Origin: Pseudomonas sp. PSE14
GTDB lineage: Bacteria > Pseudomonadota > Gammaproteobacteria > Pseudomonadales > Pseudomonadaceae
Assembly: GCF_029203285.1 (NCBI RefSeq)
Contig: NZ_CP115669.1
Span: forward strand, 5,580,001-5,644,000
DNA length: 64,000 nucleotides
Direction: 5' to 3'
Part shown: positions 43,940 through 54,366 of the stretch, one piece after another
Numbering within the stretch: position 1 is the first letter of the stretch
Layout: the number at the start of each line of letters is the position of its first letter
Notes under the pieces: generated by a model
The model's database searches: none
Told to the model about the DNA's origin: nothing
Seen by the model: the letters and a program-made list of their open reading frames with translations, nothing else
Program-made: the position numbers and the translations under genes

Positions 43940-45090
43940 GCTTGCAGTACCACGCCGCTGTCGTCATACCAGCTGATGTACACGGGCTGGTCCCAGGTCG
44001 GGCGGGCCACGTGACGCTCGGCGTTGGCCATGAAGGCCTGCACGATCATGCCCGAGGCCAGCTTGATGTAGTACACCGAGTGGCCGCCCAGGTAGGCGAT
44101 GTCATAGACGGTGCCCTGGGCCCAGTTGCAGCCTTCGTGCTCCAGGTTCTCGGGCTTCTGCGCGCTGACCATGACCTTTTCCGGACGCAGCGCATAGGTG
44201 ATGCGCTTGTTCTCGGCGCGGGTGCTGATGCCGTGGCCGATATAGATCGGGTTTTCCAGCTTCGGACAGGCGATCACCGCGTGGTCCTGCAGGTCTTCCA
44301 CGATATCGCCATCGAACAGGTTGACGTTGCCGATGAACTCGCAGACCAGGCGGCTGGCCGGGGTCTCGTAGATGTCCATGGGGCTGCCGATCTGCTCGAT
44401 GCAACCCAGGTGCATGATGGCGATGCGCTGGGCCATGGTCATGGCCTCTTCCTGGTCGTGGGTCACCATCACGCAGGTCACGCCCACGCGCTCGATGATC
44501 TCTACCAGTTCCAGCTGCATCTGCGAACGCAGCTTCTTGTCCAGGGCGCCCATCGGCTCGTCGAGCAGCAGCAGCTTCGGACGCTTGGCCAGCGAGCGGG
44601 CCAGGGCCACACGCTGACGCTGGCCACCGGAGAGCTGGTGCGGCTTGCGCTTGGCGTACTGGGTCATCTGCACGAGCTTGAGCATCTCGTCGACGATCTT
44701 GTCGATCTCGTCCTTGGGCAGGCCGTCCTGCTTGAGGCCGAAGGCGATGTTCTGCGCCACGCTCATGTGGGGGAACAGGGCGTAGGACTGGAACATCATG
44801 TTGATCGGCCGCTCATAGGGCGGCAGGTCGGTAATGTCCTGGCCATCGAGGAAGATGCGACCTTCAGTGGGACGCTCGAAACCAGCCAGCATACGCAGCA
44901 GGGTCGACTTGCCCGAACCCGAACCACCGAGCAGGGCGAAGATCTCGCCCTTCTTGATATCCAGGGACACGCTGTCCACAGCCAACGTTTCGTCGAACTG
45001 CTTGCTGACCCGGTCGATTTTTACCAGAACCTCTTTAGGTTTCTGGTCGCCGCTGAGGGCTTTCTTGTAGGCACCGGAGGCTATTGCCAT
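43936..45090 (-). CDS. spuF: Polyamine ABC importer ATPase SpuF (PotG-like)
   Basis: The protein has 384 residues from the ATG at 45090 (MAIASGAYKK; GGGAG 8 nt upstream). Nucleotide-binding domain motifs are LGGSGSGKST (Walker A, with GG where many have GP), LSGGQRQR, LLLLDEPMGALD and VTHDQEEA, then a TOBE domain (about 290-380). It energises SpuG/SpuH. It overlaps spuG by ATGA, while the gap to spuE is 152 bp and contains a hairpin. Confidence 0.95.
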   Translation of the reverse strand: MAIASGAYKKALSGDQKPKEVLVKIDRVSKQFDETLAVDSVSLDIKKGEIFALLGGSGSGKSTLLRMLAGFERPTEGRIFLDGQDITDLPPYERPINMMFQSYALFPHMSVAQNIAFGLKQDGLPKDEIDKIVDEMLKLVQMTQYAKRKPHQLSGGQRQRVALARSLAKRPKLLLLDEPMGALDKKLRSQMQLELVEIIERVGVTCVMVTHDQEEAMTMAQRIAIMHLGCIEQIGSPMDIYETPASRLVCEFIGNVNLFDGDIVEDLQDHAVIACPKLENPIYIGHGISTRAENKRITYALRPEKVMVSAQKPENLEHEGCNWAQGTVYDIAYLGGHSVYYIKLASGMIVQAFMANAERHVARPTWDQPVYISWYDDSGVVLQA

Positions 45091-45114
45091 TACCACAACT
45101 CCCAAATCATAGAG

Positions 45115-45135
45115 GCCCGGCCCCCGCGGCCGGGC
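45115..45135 (-). promoter_or_regulatory. Hairpin in spuE-spuF gap
   Basis: Perfect 8-bp stem GCCCGGCC / GGCCGGGC with a 5-nt loop, 25 bp upstream of the spuF start. There is no strong T-run, so it may be an attenuator, a processing site or a 3'-end stabiliser of the spuE message. Confidence 0.5.
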
Positions 45136-45242
45136 ATGCTTGGATAACTACAGGCTGGCGCAGTTTACGTGCGCCAAATGGGCATTCCGAGATCGCTCCG
45201 ACGCACCGTGCCCGCACGGATGGAACTCGGAAGGACCCGGGT

Positions 45243-46340
<1,098 letters not shown>

Positions 46341-46486
46341 TTAGTCCTCTCGTTGTTTGAACTTCTTCTGTCGGTTGGCGGCGACGGCCGTTCCGTGGAT
46401 AGCGCCAAAGCCTTCAGGTGCGCGAGAGCGCCTCGACTTGCGCAGCCATTCCACTGATGGAAGCTACGGAGTTCCTGCCGGGAGAA

Positions 46487-46506
46487 CGGGGGAGCGAACT
46501 CCCCCG
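46487..46506 (-). promoter_or_regulatory. Hairpin 1 in spuD-spuE gap
   Basis: Perfect 8-bp stem CGGGGGAG / CTCCCCCG closed by a CGAA tetraloop, about 50 bp after the spuD stop. It is the second of two successive stable hairpins on the spu transcript. Confidence 0.55.
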
Positions 46507-46525
46507 CCACCTGCCCGGTACATCA

Positions 46526-46547
46526 GCCGGCGCGCGGACGCGCCGGC
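46526..46547 (-). promoter_or_regulatory. Hairpin 2 in spuD-spuE gap
   Basis: Perfect 9-bp stem GCCGGCGCG / CGCGCCGGC with a 4-nt loop, starting 10 bp after the spuD stop on the minus strand. Confidence 0.55.
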
Positions 46548-46557
46548 GACTTCCCGA

Positions 46558-47658
46558 TTACTTGCCGGACTTGATGGTGGTCCAGCTGCGGGTCATCAGA
46601 CGCTGGGTCTTCGCCGGCAGATCCGGGAAGGCGTACAGCTTCTTCATCACATCTTCCGGCGGGTAGATACCCGGGTCGTTACGGATCTCTTCGCTCACCA
46701 GCGGAGTCGCGGCGGCGTTGCCGTTCGGATAGGAAACGGTGTCGGAGATCTCGGCCATGATCTGCGGCTCAAGAATGAAGTTGACCCACTTCAGCGCAGC
46801 TTCCGGGTTCTCGGAATCCTTCGGGATGGCAATGGTGTCGAAGAACGCACCGGCGCCTTCCTTCGGAATCTTGTAGCTGACGTTCACACCGTTCTTGGCT
46901 TCCACGGCGCGGGACTTGGCCTGGTACACGTCGCCCGAGTAACCGATGGCCACGCAGATATTGCCGTTGGCGAGGTCGGAAATGTACTTCGAGGAGTGGA
47001 AGTAGGAGATGTACGGACGAATCTTCAGGAACAGAGCTTCAGCTTCCTTCAGCTCTTTCGGGTCCTGGCTATCCGACTTGTAGCCCAGGTAGTGCAGGGC
47101 GGCCGGCAGCATTTCGGTCGGCGAGTCGAGGAAACTCACGCCGCAGCCTTTGAGCTTCTGGATGTTTTCCGGCTTGAACACCAGGTCCCAGGAATCGACC
47201 GGCGCGTTGTCGCCCAGCGCAGCCTTGACCTTGTCCGGGTTGTAGCCGATGCCGATGGTGCCCCACATGTACGGAATGCCGTACTTGTTACCCGGGTCGC
47301 TGACTTCCATGGTCTTCATGATGTCCGGGTTCAGGTTCTTCCAGTTCGGCAGCTTGGAGCGATCCAGCGGCTGGTAGACACCGGCCTTGATCTGCTTGGC
47401 GAAGAAGGAGTTGGACGGAACCACGATGTCGTAACCCGACTTGCCGGCCAGCAGCTTGGCTTCCAGCACCTCGTTGCTGTCGTAGACGTCGTATACGACC
47501 TTGATCCCGGTTTCCTTGGTGAACTTATCGACGGTGTCCGGTGCGATGTAGTCCGACCAGTTGTAAACATGCAGCACTTTGTCATCTGCCTGCGCCATAC
47601 CGGCCACAGCGCCCGCCAGAGTCACAGCGAGCAGGGATTTGCCGAGGGTGTTGAACAT
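46558..47658 (-). CDS. spuD: Periplasmic putrescine-binding protein SpuD
   Basis: The protein has 366 residues from the ATG at 47658 ([16 protein letters not shown]), with a signal peptide cleaved near [11 protein letters not shown]. The core motifs are [60 protein letters not shown] and [25 protein letters not shown]. SpuD prefers putrescine in PAO1 and also links polyamine uptake to type III secretion there. An in-frame ATG further upstream adds a polar stretch and is rejected. Confidence 0.93.
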   Translation of the reverse strand: MFNTLGKSLLAVTLAGAVAGMAQADDKVLHVYNWSDYIAPDTVDKFTKETGIKVVYDVYDSNEVLEAKLLAGKSGYDIVVPSNSFFAKQIKAGVYQPLDRSKLPNWKNLNPDIMKTMEVSDPGNKYGIPYMWGTIGIGYNPDKVKAALGDNAPVDSWDLVFKPENIQKLKGCGVSFLDSPTEMLPAALHYLGYKSDSQDPKELKEAEALFLKIRPYISYFHSSKYISDLANGNICVAIGYSGDVYQAKSRAVEAKNGVNVSYKIPKEGAGAFFDTIAIPKDSENPEAALKWVNFILEPQIMAEISDTVSYPNGNAAATPLVSEEIRNDPGIYPPEDVMKKLYAFPDLPAKTQRLMTRSWTTIKSGK

Positions 47659-47688
47659 GCGGGTAGCTCCGTTTGTTTTTTTGATGTT

Positions 47689-47725
47689 CCGGGTGGCGTG
47701 GACAGTTCGATCCGTCACCACCCGG
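47689..47725 (-). promoter_or_regulatory. Hairpin in spuC-spuD gap
   Basis: Stem CCGGGTGG / CCACCCGG, extended by GACGGA / TCC-type pairing, lies 31 bp before the spuD start. It is followed on the transcript by an A-rich, not U-rich, segment, so it is unlikely to be a simple terminator. Confidence 0.5.
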
Positions 47726-47775
47726 TGAGCCTGGCCAACGCACAGGCGCAGTCTGTCAAAGGTCCGGTGAAAGAC

Positions 47776-49140
47776 TCAAGACAGAACGGCTGCGGCGGTT
47801 TGATCGAGGCACTTGCGCGCCAGGGTGATCAGGTCGTCGATCTGCGATTTTTCGATCACCAGGGGTGGCGAAATAATCATAGTGTCTCCGACCGCACGCA
47901 TGATCAGGCCGTTGCGGAAGCAGTGCTCGCGGCACACCATCCCCACGCCCTTCTCGAAGCGTTCACGAGTCTTCTTGTTCTTCACCAGTTCCAGTGCTGC
48001 CACCAGACCGACGCCACGCGCTTCGCCCACCAGCGGATGGTCGGCCAGCTCCTGCCAGCGTTTTTGCAAATACGGTGCCGTTTCGGCCTTCACTCGCTCG
48101 ACGATCTTCTCTTCCCGCAGGATGCGGATGTTCTCCAGCGCGACAGCCGCCGCAACCGGGTGACCAGAGTAAGTGAAGCCGTGGTAGAACTCGCCACCCT
48201 CATTCAGGGTATGGACGATTTCATCGCGAACGATCACGCCGCCCATGGGGATGTAGCCGGAAGTCAGGCCCTTGGCGATCGGCATCAGGTCCGGGGCGTT
48301 GCCGTAGTACTGGCTGCCGAACCATTCGCCGGTACGGCCAAAGCCGCAGATCACTTCGTCAGCGATGAACAGGATGTCGTACTTGGCGAGGATCTCGCGG
48401 ATCTTCGGCCAATAGGTTTCCGGCGGAACGATCACGCCGCCCGCGCCCTGGATGGGCTCGGCGATGAAGGCGGCGACCTTGTCTTCGCCCACTTCCAGAA
48501 TCTTCTTCTCCAGCTGCTCGGCAGCCCAGACGCCGAACTCTTCCGGCGACATGTCGCCGCCCTCGCCGTACCAGTACGGCTGCGGGATGTGCACGATGCC
48601 CGGAATCGGCAGGTCGCCCTGCTCGTGCAGCGCCTTCATGCCGCCCAGGCTGACGCCGGCGACGGTGGAGCCGTGGTAGCCGTTCCAGCGACCGATGACC
48701 ACTTTCTTCTGCGGCTGGCCCTTGATGGTCCAGTAGTGGCGGACCATGCGCAGCACGGTGTCGTTCGACTCGGAGCCCGAACCGGTGAAGAACACGTGGT
48801 TCATGCCTTCGGGGGCGATGTCGGCGATGGCCTTGGCCAGTTCCAGCGCCGGCGGGTGGGCGGTCTGGAAGAACAGGTTGTAGTAGGGCAGTTCCTGCAT
48901 CTGCTTGTAGGCGGCTTCAGCAAGTTCCTTGCGACCGTAGCCAACGTTCACGCACCACAGGCCGGCCATGCCATCGAGGATCTTGTTGCCCTCGCTGTCC
49001 CACAGGTAGATGCCTTCGGCCTTGGTGATGATGCGAGCGCCCTTCTCGTTCAGCTGCTTGTAGTCAGTGAACGGAGCCAGGTGGTGTTCGCGGCTGAGCG
49101 CCTGCCAATGCTGGGTCTTGGCGCTGGTCTGGATAGTCAT
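47776..49140 (-). CDS. spuC: Putrescine/polyamine:pyruvate aminotransferase SpuC
   Basis: This 454-residue class III PLP aminotransferase moves the amino group of putrescine (or other diamines) to pyruvate. The PLP phosphate loop is FFTGSGSESNDT (about 117-128), the Asp that contacts PLP is in LFIADEVICGFGRTG, and the Schiff-base Lys lies near residue 290 (IAKGLTSGYIPMGG). It is flanked by spuB (61 bp) and spuD (117 bp), both gaps holding hairpins. Confidence 0.95.
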   Translation of the reverse strand: MTIQTSAKTQHWQALSREHHLAPFTDYKQLNEKGARIITKAEGIYLWDSEGNKILDGMAGLWCVNVGYGRKELAEAAYKQMQELPYYNLFFQTAHPPALELAKAIADIAPEGMNHVFFTGSGSESNDTVLRMVRHYWTIKGQPQKKVVIGRWNGYHGSTVAGVSLGGMKALHEQGDLPIPGIVHIPQPYWYGEGGDMSPEEFGVWAAEQLEKKILEVGEDKVAAFIAEPIQGAGGVIVPPETYWPKIREILAKYDILFIADEVICGFGRTGEWFGSQYYGNAPDLMPIAKGLTSGYIPMGGVIVRDEIVHTLNEGGEFYHGFTYSGHPVAAAVALENIRILREEKIVERVKAETAPYLQKRWQELADHPLVGEARGVGLVAALELVKNKKTRERFEKGVGMVCREHCFRNGLIMRAVGDTMIISPPLVIEKSQIDDLITLARKCLDQTAAAVLS

Positions 49141-49169
49141 CTCGTAAAAACCTCTCTCTAAGTAACACA

Positions 49170-49193
49170 GGGCCCGGACGGGGTTCCGGGCCC
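49170..49193 (-). promoter_or_regulatory. Hairpin in spuB-spuC gap
   Basis: Perfect 8-bp stem GGGCCCGG / CCGGGCCC with an 8-nt loop in the 61-bp gap, 29 bp before the spuC start. Confidence 0.5.
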
Positions 49194-49201
49194 CACGCCG
49201 A

Positions 49202-50560
49202 TCAGACGGAAAGCAGGAGGAACTCGCGCTCCCAGGAGCTGATCACCCGTTTGAAGTTCTCGTGCTCGGCGCGCTTGACCGCGACGTAACCGCGAATGAA
49301 CTTGTCGCCCAGGTAACTCTCCAGGGTTTTGCTGCCTTCCATGCGTTCCAGCGCCGCCTCGATGGTCAGGGGCAGACGCAGGTTACGCCGTTCATAGCCA
49401 CGGCCCTTGACCTGGGCACTGGGTTTGATGCCTTCGACCATGCCGATGTAACCGCACAGCAGGCTGGCGGCCAGGGCCAGGTAGGGGTTGGCATCCGCGC
49501 CGGCCAGGCGGTTTTCCACACGACGGTTCTCCGGGTTGGAGTCCGGCACGCGCAGGCCGACGGTACGGTTTTCTTCACCCCATTCCACGTTCACCGGCGC
49601 CGAGGTATCGGGCAGGAAGCGGCGGAACGAGTTGACGTTCGGGGCAAACAGCGGCAGGGCTTCGGGAATGAATTTCTGCAGGCCACCGACGTGGTGCAGG
49701 AACAGCTCGCTCATGCTGCCGTCAGCATTGGAGAAGATGTTCTTGCCGGTCTTGAGGTCGACGATGCTCTGGTGCAGGTGCATGGCGCTGCCCGGCTCGC
49801 CGGTCATCGGCTTGGCCATGAAGGTCGCCGCCACGTTGTGCTTGAGCGCAGCCTCGCGCATGGTGCGCTTGAACACCACGATCTGGTCGGCAAGGTCCAG
49901 GGCATCGCCATGACGGAAGTTGATTTCCATCTGCGCGGTGCCTTCTTCATGGATCAGGGTGTCCAGATCCAGGCCCTGCAGTTCGCACCAGTCGTACATG
50001 TCTTCGAACAGCGGGTCGAATTCGTTCGCCGCGTCGATGGAGAAGGACTGGCGACCGGTCTCCTGGCGGCCGGAACGACCCACCGGAGCCTGCAGCGGGT
50101 AGTCGGGGTCGTCGCTGCGCTTGGTCAGGTAGAACTCCATCTCCGGTGCGACGATCGGCTTCCAGCCCTTGTCGGAATAGAGCTGGAGCACGCGCTTGAG
50201 CACGTTGCGCGGCGACAGCTCGATGGGATTGCCCATCTTGTCGTAGGTATCGTGGATCACCATCGCGGTCGGCTCGATGGCCCACGGGACGAGGAACACG
50301 GCATTCTCGTCCGGGCGGCAGACCATATCGATGTCGGCCGGGTCCAGCAGGTCGTAATAGATGTCGTCCTCGACGTAATCACCGGTCACGGTCTGCAGGA
50401 GAACACTCTCCGGCAGGCGCATGCCCTTCTCATTGAGGAATTTTGCAGTCGGCGCGATCTTGCCCCGGGCAATCCCGGTCAGGTCGGCGATCATGCATTC
50501 CACCTCGGTGATCTTGCGTTCCTTCAGCCAGCTGCTGAGCTGGTCTAACTTGCTAGTCAT
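49202..50560 (-). CDS. spuB: Glutamylpolyamine synthetase SpuB (glutamine synthetase family)
   Basis: The protein has 452 residues from the ATG at 50560 (MTSKLDQLSSWL). Glutamine synthetase fold with N-terminal beta-grasp (IADLTGIARGKIAPT) and the catalytic domain: PEMEFYL, HEEGTAQMEINFRHGDAL, the ammonia/amine site GSAMHLHQS, NSFRRF and ENRRVENRLAGADANPYL. It ligates glutamate to polyamines in the gamma-glutamylation route. It is followed by spuC and preceded by spuA (41 bp), with a close homologue SpuI encoded divergently. Confidence 0.93.
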   Translation of the reverse strand: MTSKLDQLSSWLKERKITEVECMIADLTGIARGKIAPTAKFLNEKGMRLPESVLLQTVTGDYVEDDIYYDLLDPADIDMVCRPDENAVFLVPWAIEPTAMVIHDTYDKMGNPIELSPRNVLKRVLQLYSDKGWKPIVAPEMEFYLTKRSDDPDYPLQAPVGRSGRQETGRQSFSIDAANEFDPLFEDMYDWCELQGLDLDTLIHEEGTAQMEINFRHGDALDLADQIVVFKRTMREAALKHNVAATFMAKPMTGEPGSAMHLHQSIVDLKTGKNIFSNADGSMSELFLHHVGGLQKFIPEALPLFAPNVNSFRRFLPDTSAPVNVEWGEENRTVGLRVPDSNPENRRVENRLAGADANPYLALAASLLCGYIGMVEGIKPSAQVKGRGYERRNLRLPLTIEAALERMEGSKTLESYLGDKFIRGYVAVKRAEHENFKRVISSWEREFLLLSV

Positions 50561-50601
50561 AAAGACCTCAGGGGGTTGAGAGCCGGGCACCAACGCCAGG
50601 C

Positions 50602-51351
50602 TCAACGGTTCCCCGCCCTCTTGCTGCAGGCCTTGCCGAAGGCCTGGAAGATAGCGAGATAGTTGGGGTTCGTTTCGACCTGCCACTCCGGGTGCCACTG
50701 CACACCGACGGCAAAGTCCACACCTTCGACGGAGAAGGCTTCAACCAACCCGTCAGGCGCCAGGGCTTCTACACGAAGGCCGGGCGCCAGACGTTCAACG
50801 CCCTGGCCGTGAATGGAGTTGACCTGGAACTGCGAGGGTAGACCGATACCGGCGAAGACGCCGCCCGGCTGCACGCTCACCGCGTGTCGCAGTCCATACT
50901 GAACCTCGAGCGGCTGGTCGGCCGGCTCGCGGTGGTCCATGAAGCCTTCGACCTGGTGCACTTTCTGGTGCAGCGTGCCGCCGAAGGCCACGTTCATTTC
51001 CTGGAATCCGCGGCAGATGCCCAGCACCGGAATCCCGGCCGCGACGGCGCGGCGAATCAGCGGCAGCGTGGTGCTGTCGCGCGCGGGATCATGAAGAGTG
51101 CCGGCTTCGCTCGCGGAGCCACTATAATGATGAGGTTCGACGTTCGACGCCGAACCTGTGAACAGCAGGCCGTCGAGTGCGGCCAACATGGCTTCCTGGT
51201 CGATGGCATCGCCCAGGGAGGGAATGATCACCGGAATGCCCGAGGCCCCGGAGATCACAGCTCTGAGGTATTTGTCGCCAGTGACGTGGTAGGGTTTCGA
51301 ACCGATCTGCTTCAGGCAGGCGGACACGCCGATTAGCGGCAGGCGAGACAT
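50602..51351 (-). CDS. spuA: Gamma-glutamyl-GABA hydrolase-type class I amidotransferase SpuA
   Basis: The 249-residue class I glutamine amidotransferase (PuuD type) carries the nucleophile Cys113 in LGICRGFQEMN and the His/Glu pair in VQWHPEWQ near residue 223. It releases glutamate from gamma-glutamyl products of the polyamine pathway. It is the first gene of spuABCDEFGH; its promoter lies in the 278-bp region shared with spuI. Confidence 0.92.
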   Translation of the reverse strand: MSRLPLIGVSACLKQIGSKPYHVTGDKYLRAVISGASGIPVIIPSLGDAIDQEAMLAALDGLLFTGSASNVEPHHYSGSASEAGTLHDPARDSTTLPLIRRAVAAGIPVLGICRGFQEMNVAFGGTLHQKVHQVEGFMDHREPADQPLEVQYGLRHAVSVQPGGVFAGIGLPSQFQVNSIHGQGVERLAPGLRVEALAPDGLVEAFSVEGVDFAVGVQWHPEWQVETNPNYLAIFQAFGKACSKRAGNR

Positions 51352-51629
51352 GGGGCACCCGTGTTTGTATGTGTTATGGGCTTGAGGCCGAGCTTAGCCT
51401 TGTTCATTTTTTTACACAATAGGAATGTAAAAAATCAAACACGCCCCACTGAACAGCCCGTCAGCCAAGGCTCTCCGCTCACCCGAAGCGACCTGTAACG
51501 CCCCAAAAACGGCCTACTGCGAATGCAACGCCCTATTTTGGTGCGACATTGACAACCCTTGCCAATTCGGATTGACTCACACCTCAGCCCTCGAATGATT
51601 GAAATTTTTAACAATAAAGGTGTTGCATC
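51352..51629. promoter_or_regulatory. Divergent spuA / spuI promoter region
   Basis: This AT-rich gap must contain the promoters of both divergent units. A TTGACA (51549-51554) and an A/T-rich stretch before spuI are possible promoter parts for spuI, but spacing is poor. The clearest element is a long inverted repeat at 51408-51434. Near-repeats AACGCCCCA and AACGCCCTA flank 51497-51535. Confidence 0.55.
51408..51434. promoter_or_regulatory. Inverted repeat upstream of spuA (candidate operator)
   Basis: Arms TTTTTTACA and TGTAAAAAA are separated by 9 nt, 57 bp before the spuA start. This overlaps the expected spuA core promoter and has repressor-operator geometry. Confidence 0.45.
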
Positions 51630-53009
51630 ATGTCGGTACCCCAGAGTGCCGTTTCGCTTGAAGAAGCGAGTGAGTTCCTGAAGGAACACCCCGAGGTCCA
51701 GTTCGTCGACCTCCTTATTGCAGATATGAACGGTGTGGTTCGCGGCAAGCGCATCGAACGCACCAGCCTGCCCAAAGTCTATGAGAAGGGCATCAACCTC
51801 CCCGCCTCTCTCTTCGCTCTCGACATCACCGGCTCCACTGTAGAAAGCACTGGCCTCGGCCTGGACATTGGCGACGCGGACCGCGTCTGCTTCCCTATCC
51901 CTGACACCCTGTCCATGGAACCCTGGCAGAAGCGCCCGACCGCGCAGTTGCTGATGACCATGCACGAGATGGAAGAGCGCCAGCCGTTCTTCGCCGACCC
52001 CCGTGAAGTGCTACGCCAGGTGGTGCAGAGGTTCACCGACATCGGCCTGACCATCGTCGCGGCCTTCGAGCTCGAGTTCTACCTGATCGACCAGGAAAAC
52101 GTGAACGGCCGTCCGCAGCCGCCGCGTTCGCCGATCTCCGGCAAGCGTCCGCAATCGGTCCAGGTCTACTCCATCGACGACCTCGACGAGTACGCCGACT
52201 GCCTGCAGGACATCATCGACGGCGCCCGCGCCCAGGGCATTCCGGCCGACGCCATCGTCAAGGAAAGCGCCCCGGCACAGTTCGAAGTCAACCTGCACCA
52301 CGTTGACGACGCCCTGAAGGCCTGCGACTACGCAGTCCTGCTCAAGCGCCTGATCAAGAACGTCGCGTACGACCATGAGATGGATTCGACCTTCATGGCC
52401 AAGCCCTACCCGGGCCAGGCTGGCAACGGTCTGCACGTCCACGTCTCACTGCTCGACAAGGACGGCAAGAACATCTTCACCAGCGAGGATCCCGAGCAGA
52501 ACGCCGCGTTGCGCCACGCGATCGGCGGTGTGCTCGAGACCCTGCCGGCGTCGATGGCCTTCCTCTGCCCGAACGTTAACTCCTACCGCCGCTTCGGTTC
52601 GGCCTTCTTCGTGCCGAACGCACCGAGCTGGGGTCTGGACAACCGCACCGTCGCCCTGCGCGTTCCGACCGGTGCACCGGAAGCGGTTCGCCTGGAGCAC
52701 CGTGTCGCCGGCGCCGACGCCAACCCGTACCTGCTGCTGTCCGCCGTGCTGGCGGGCATCCACCACGGCCTGACCAACCAGGTCGAGCCCGGTGCGCCGA
52801 TCGAAGGCAACGCCTACGAGCAGCTGGAACAGAGCCTGCCGAACAACCTGCGCGATGCACTGCGCGAGCTGGACGACAGCGATGTGATGAACAAGTACAT
52901 CAGCCCCGAGTACATCGACATCTTCGTCGCGTGCAAGGAGCACGAGATGCAGGAGTTCGAATATTCGATCTCCGACCTCGAGTACAACTGGTATCTGCAT
53001 ACCGTATAA
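51630..53009 (+). CDS. spuI: Glutamylpolyamine synthetase SpuI (glutamine synthetase family)
   Basis: The 459-residue glutamine synthetase relative shows FVDLLIADMNGVVRGKRIERT, FELEFYL, KESAPAQFEVNLHHVDDAL, NGLHVHVSLLD, NSYRRFG and RLEHRVAGADANPYLLLSAVLAG. It corresponds to PA0296, one of several paralogous gamma-glutamylpolyamine synthetases in Pseudomonas. The start has AAAGG about 8 nt upstream. It diverges from spuA; a terminator follows. Confidence 0.92.
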   Translation: MSVPQSAVSLEEASEFLKEHPEVQFVDLLIADMNGVVRGKRIERTSLPKVYEKGINLPASLFALDITGSTVESTGLGLDIGDADRVCFPIPDTLSMEPWQKRPTAQLLMTMHEMEERQPFFADPREVLRQVVQRFTDIGLTIVAAFELEFYLIDQENVNGRPQPPRSPISGKRPQSVQVYSIDDLDEYADCLQDIIDGARAQGIPADAIVKESAPAQFEVNLHHVDDALKACDYAVLLKRLIKNVAYDHEMDSTFMAKPYPGQAGNGLHVHVSLLDKDGKNIFTSEDPEQNAALRHAIGGVLETLPASMAFLCPNVNSYRRFGSAFFVPNAPSWGLDNRTVALRVPTGAPEAVRLEHRVAGADANPYLLLSAVLAGIHHGLTNQVEPGAPIEGNAYEQLEQSLPNNLRDALRELDDSDVMNKYISPEYIDIFVACKEHEMQEFEYSISDLEYNWYLHTV

Positions 53010-53017
53010 GTGGTAAC

Positions 53018-53048
53018 GAAACGCCGGCCCTCGCGCCGGCGTTTCTTT
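53018..53048 (+). terminator. Rho-independent terminator after spuI
   Basis: GAAACGCCGGC / GCCGGCGTTTC stem, 11 bp, with a 6-nt loop, followed by TTTG. Confidence 0.85.
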
Positions 53049-53249
53049 GTGCCTCTGGCACATCCCGGGGACTGCAACATCGCAACGGCGAGAGGGGCGC
53101 CGCGGCGACCCATACCTGCATCTCCCTTCTGCTCGCGATGCCTCCATCCGCCCACTCGGGCGTCCGTCGCGTCTGTCGTGCTTTGCTGTTGCGCCATCAG
53201 CGGCTCAGGCCGCACCCGCTGACATGTGGTCAAATCAGGGAGATCGCCA

Positions 53250-54311
53250 ATGCCACGCCTGTACGTCTTGCTGCTGTTGCTGCTGTGCCCGTTGTCCGGA
53301 TGGGCCGACCAGGTCATCCGCGTCTACAACTGGAACGACTACATCGCCCCCGAAGTGCTCAAGGACTTCGAGAAGGACACCGGCGTTCGCGTCGAATACC
53401 ACACCTACAGCACCGACGAGGAACTGCTCAAGGCACTGGAGCAGGGTGAGCACATCGACGTTGCGGTGCCCTCCCACAACGACCTGCCGGCGCTGATCCG
53501 CAAGAAGCTGATCCGCCCCCTGGACTTCGCCAAACTTCCCAACCGCGACCACCTGGATAGCCAAATGCTGAGCAAGCTGGCCGCGGTCGACCTGAACAAC
53601 CAGCACGCCGTGCCCTACCTCTGGGGCGCCGTGGGCCTGGCGATCAATGAGCCGGAAGCCGAGAAGGCCTTCGGCGGCAAACTGCCCGACAGCTGGAGCC
53701 TGCTGTTCGACCCACAGCAGAGCCAGCGCCTGAAGAACTGCGGCATGAGCCTGCTGGACGCGCCGGACGAAGCCTTCTCGGTGCTGATGAACTACCAGGG
53801 CCGCAACTTCGCCCGCAGCGCCCCGTCGCAGATCCGCCGCGCCGGCGAAGTGCTCACCCAACTGCGCCCGAACCTGCGCTACATCGACAGTGAGCGCTAC
53901 ATCCAGGACCTCAACAGCGGCAAGCTGTGCGTCGCCATGGCCTGGGTCGGCGACGCGCTGAACGCCGCCAACGCCGGCCAGCCGGTGCGCTTCGTGGTGC
54001 CGCAGGAGGGCTCGGTGCTGTTCATCGACAACCTGGTGATCCCGACTTCGGCCGAACATCCCGACCTCGCGCACAAGTTCATCGACTACCTGATGCAACC
54101 CAAGGTCGCCGCGCAGATCACCGCCGCCACGCTCTACCCCAACGGCAACAAGGACTCCGCGCAGTTCCTCGACGCCGCCCTGCGGGCCCAGCCCGGCCTC
54201 TATCCCGACCAGGAGACCAAGCGCCGCCTGTTCGCCCTGGAAACCGCGCCGGAGAAGACCGCACCGGTGATCACCGAGCTGTGGAGCAAACTCCGCGCCG
54301 GCGGCAGCTGA
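53250..54311 (+). CDS. Periplasmic polyamine-binding protein (PA0295-like)
   Basis: The protein has 353 residues from the ATG at 53250 (AGGGAGA about 7 nt upstream), with a signal peptide cleaved near GWA-DQVIRV. PotD/F core: YNWNDYIAPEVLKDFEKDTG, YSTDEELLKALEQGEHIDVAVPSHND, PYLWGAVGLAIN. It differs from SpuD/E in the ligand loops (TYSTDEEL in place of DSNETL; YIDSERYIQDLNSG in place of [14 protein letters not shown]). No ABC partner genes are adjacent, so it either feeds another importer or acts as a sensor. It lies 55 bp before aguR. Confidence 0.88.
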   Translation: MPRLYVLLLLLLCPLSGWADQVIRVYNWNDYIAPEVLKDFEKDTGVRVEYHTYSTDEELLKALEQGEHIDVAVPSHNDLPALIRKKLIRPLDFAKLPNRDHLDSQMLSKLAAVDLNNQHAVPYLWGAVGLAINEPEAEKAFGGKLPDSWSLLFDPQQSQRLKNCGMSLLDAPDEAFSVLMNYQGRNFARSAPSQIRRAGEVLTQLRPNLRYIDSERYIQDLNSGKLCVAMAWVGDALNAANAGQPVRFVVPQEGSVLFIDNLVIPTSAEHPDLAHKFIDYLMQPKVAAQITAATLYPNGNKDSAQFLDAALRAQPGLYPDQETKRRLFALETAPEKTAPVITELWSKLRAGGS

Positions 54312-54366
54312 CTTGCCGAGCGCCCCGGAGCTGGCGTCCAATAACCGCCCAGCTCCGGAGGTCGAC

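Noticed and set aside
46487..46547. Simple Rho-independent terminator between spuD and spuE
   Set aside because: The two stems are strong but neither is followed by a T-run on the minus strand, and spuE must be read for the importer to work; treated as regulatory or processing structures instead.
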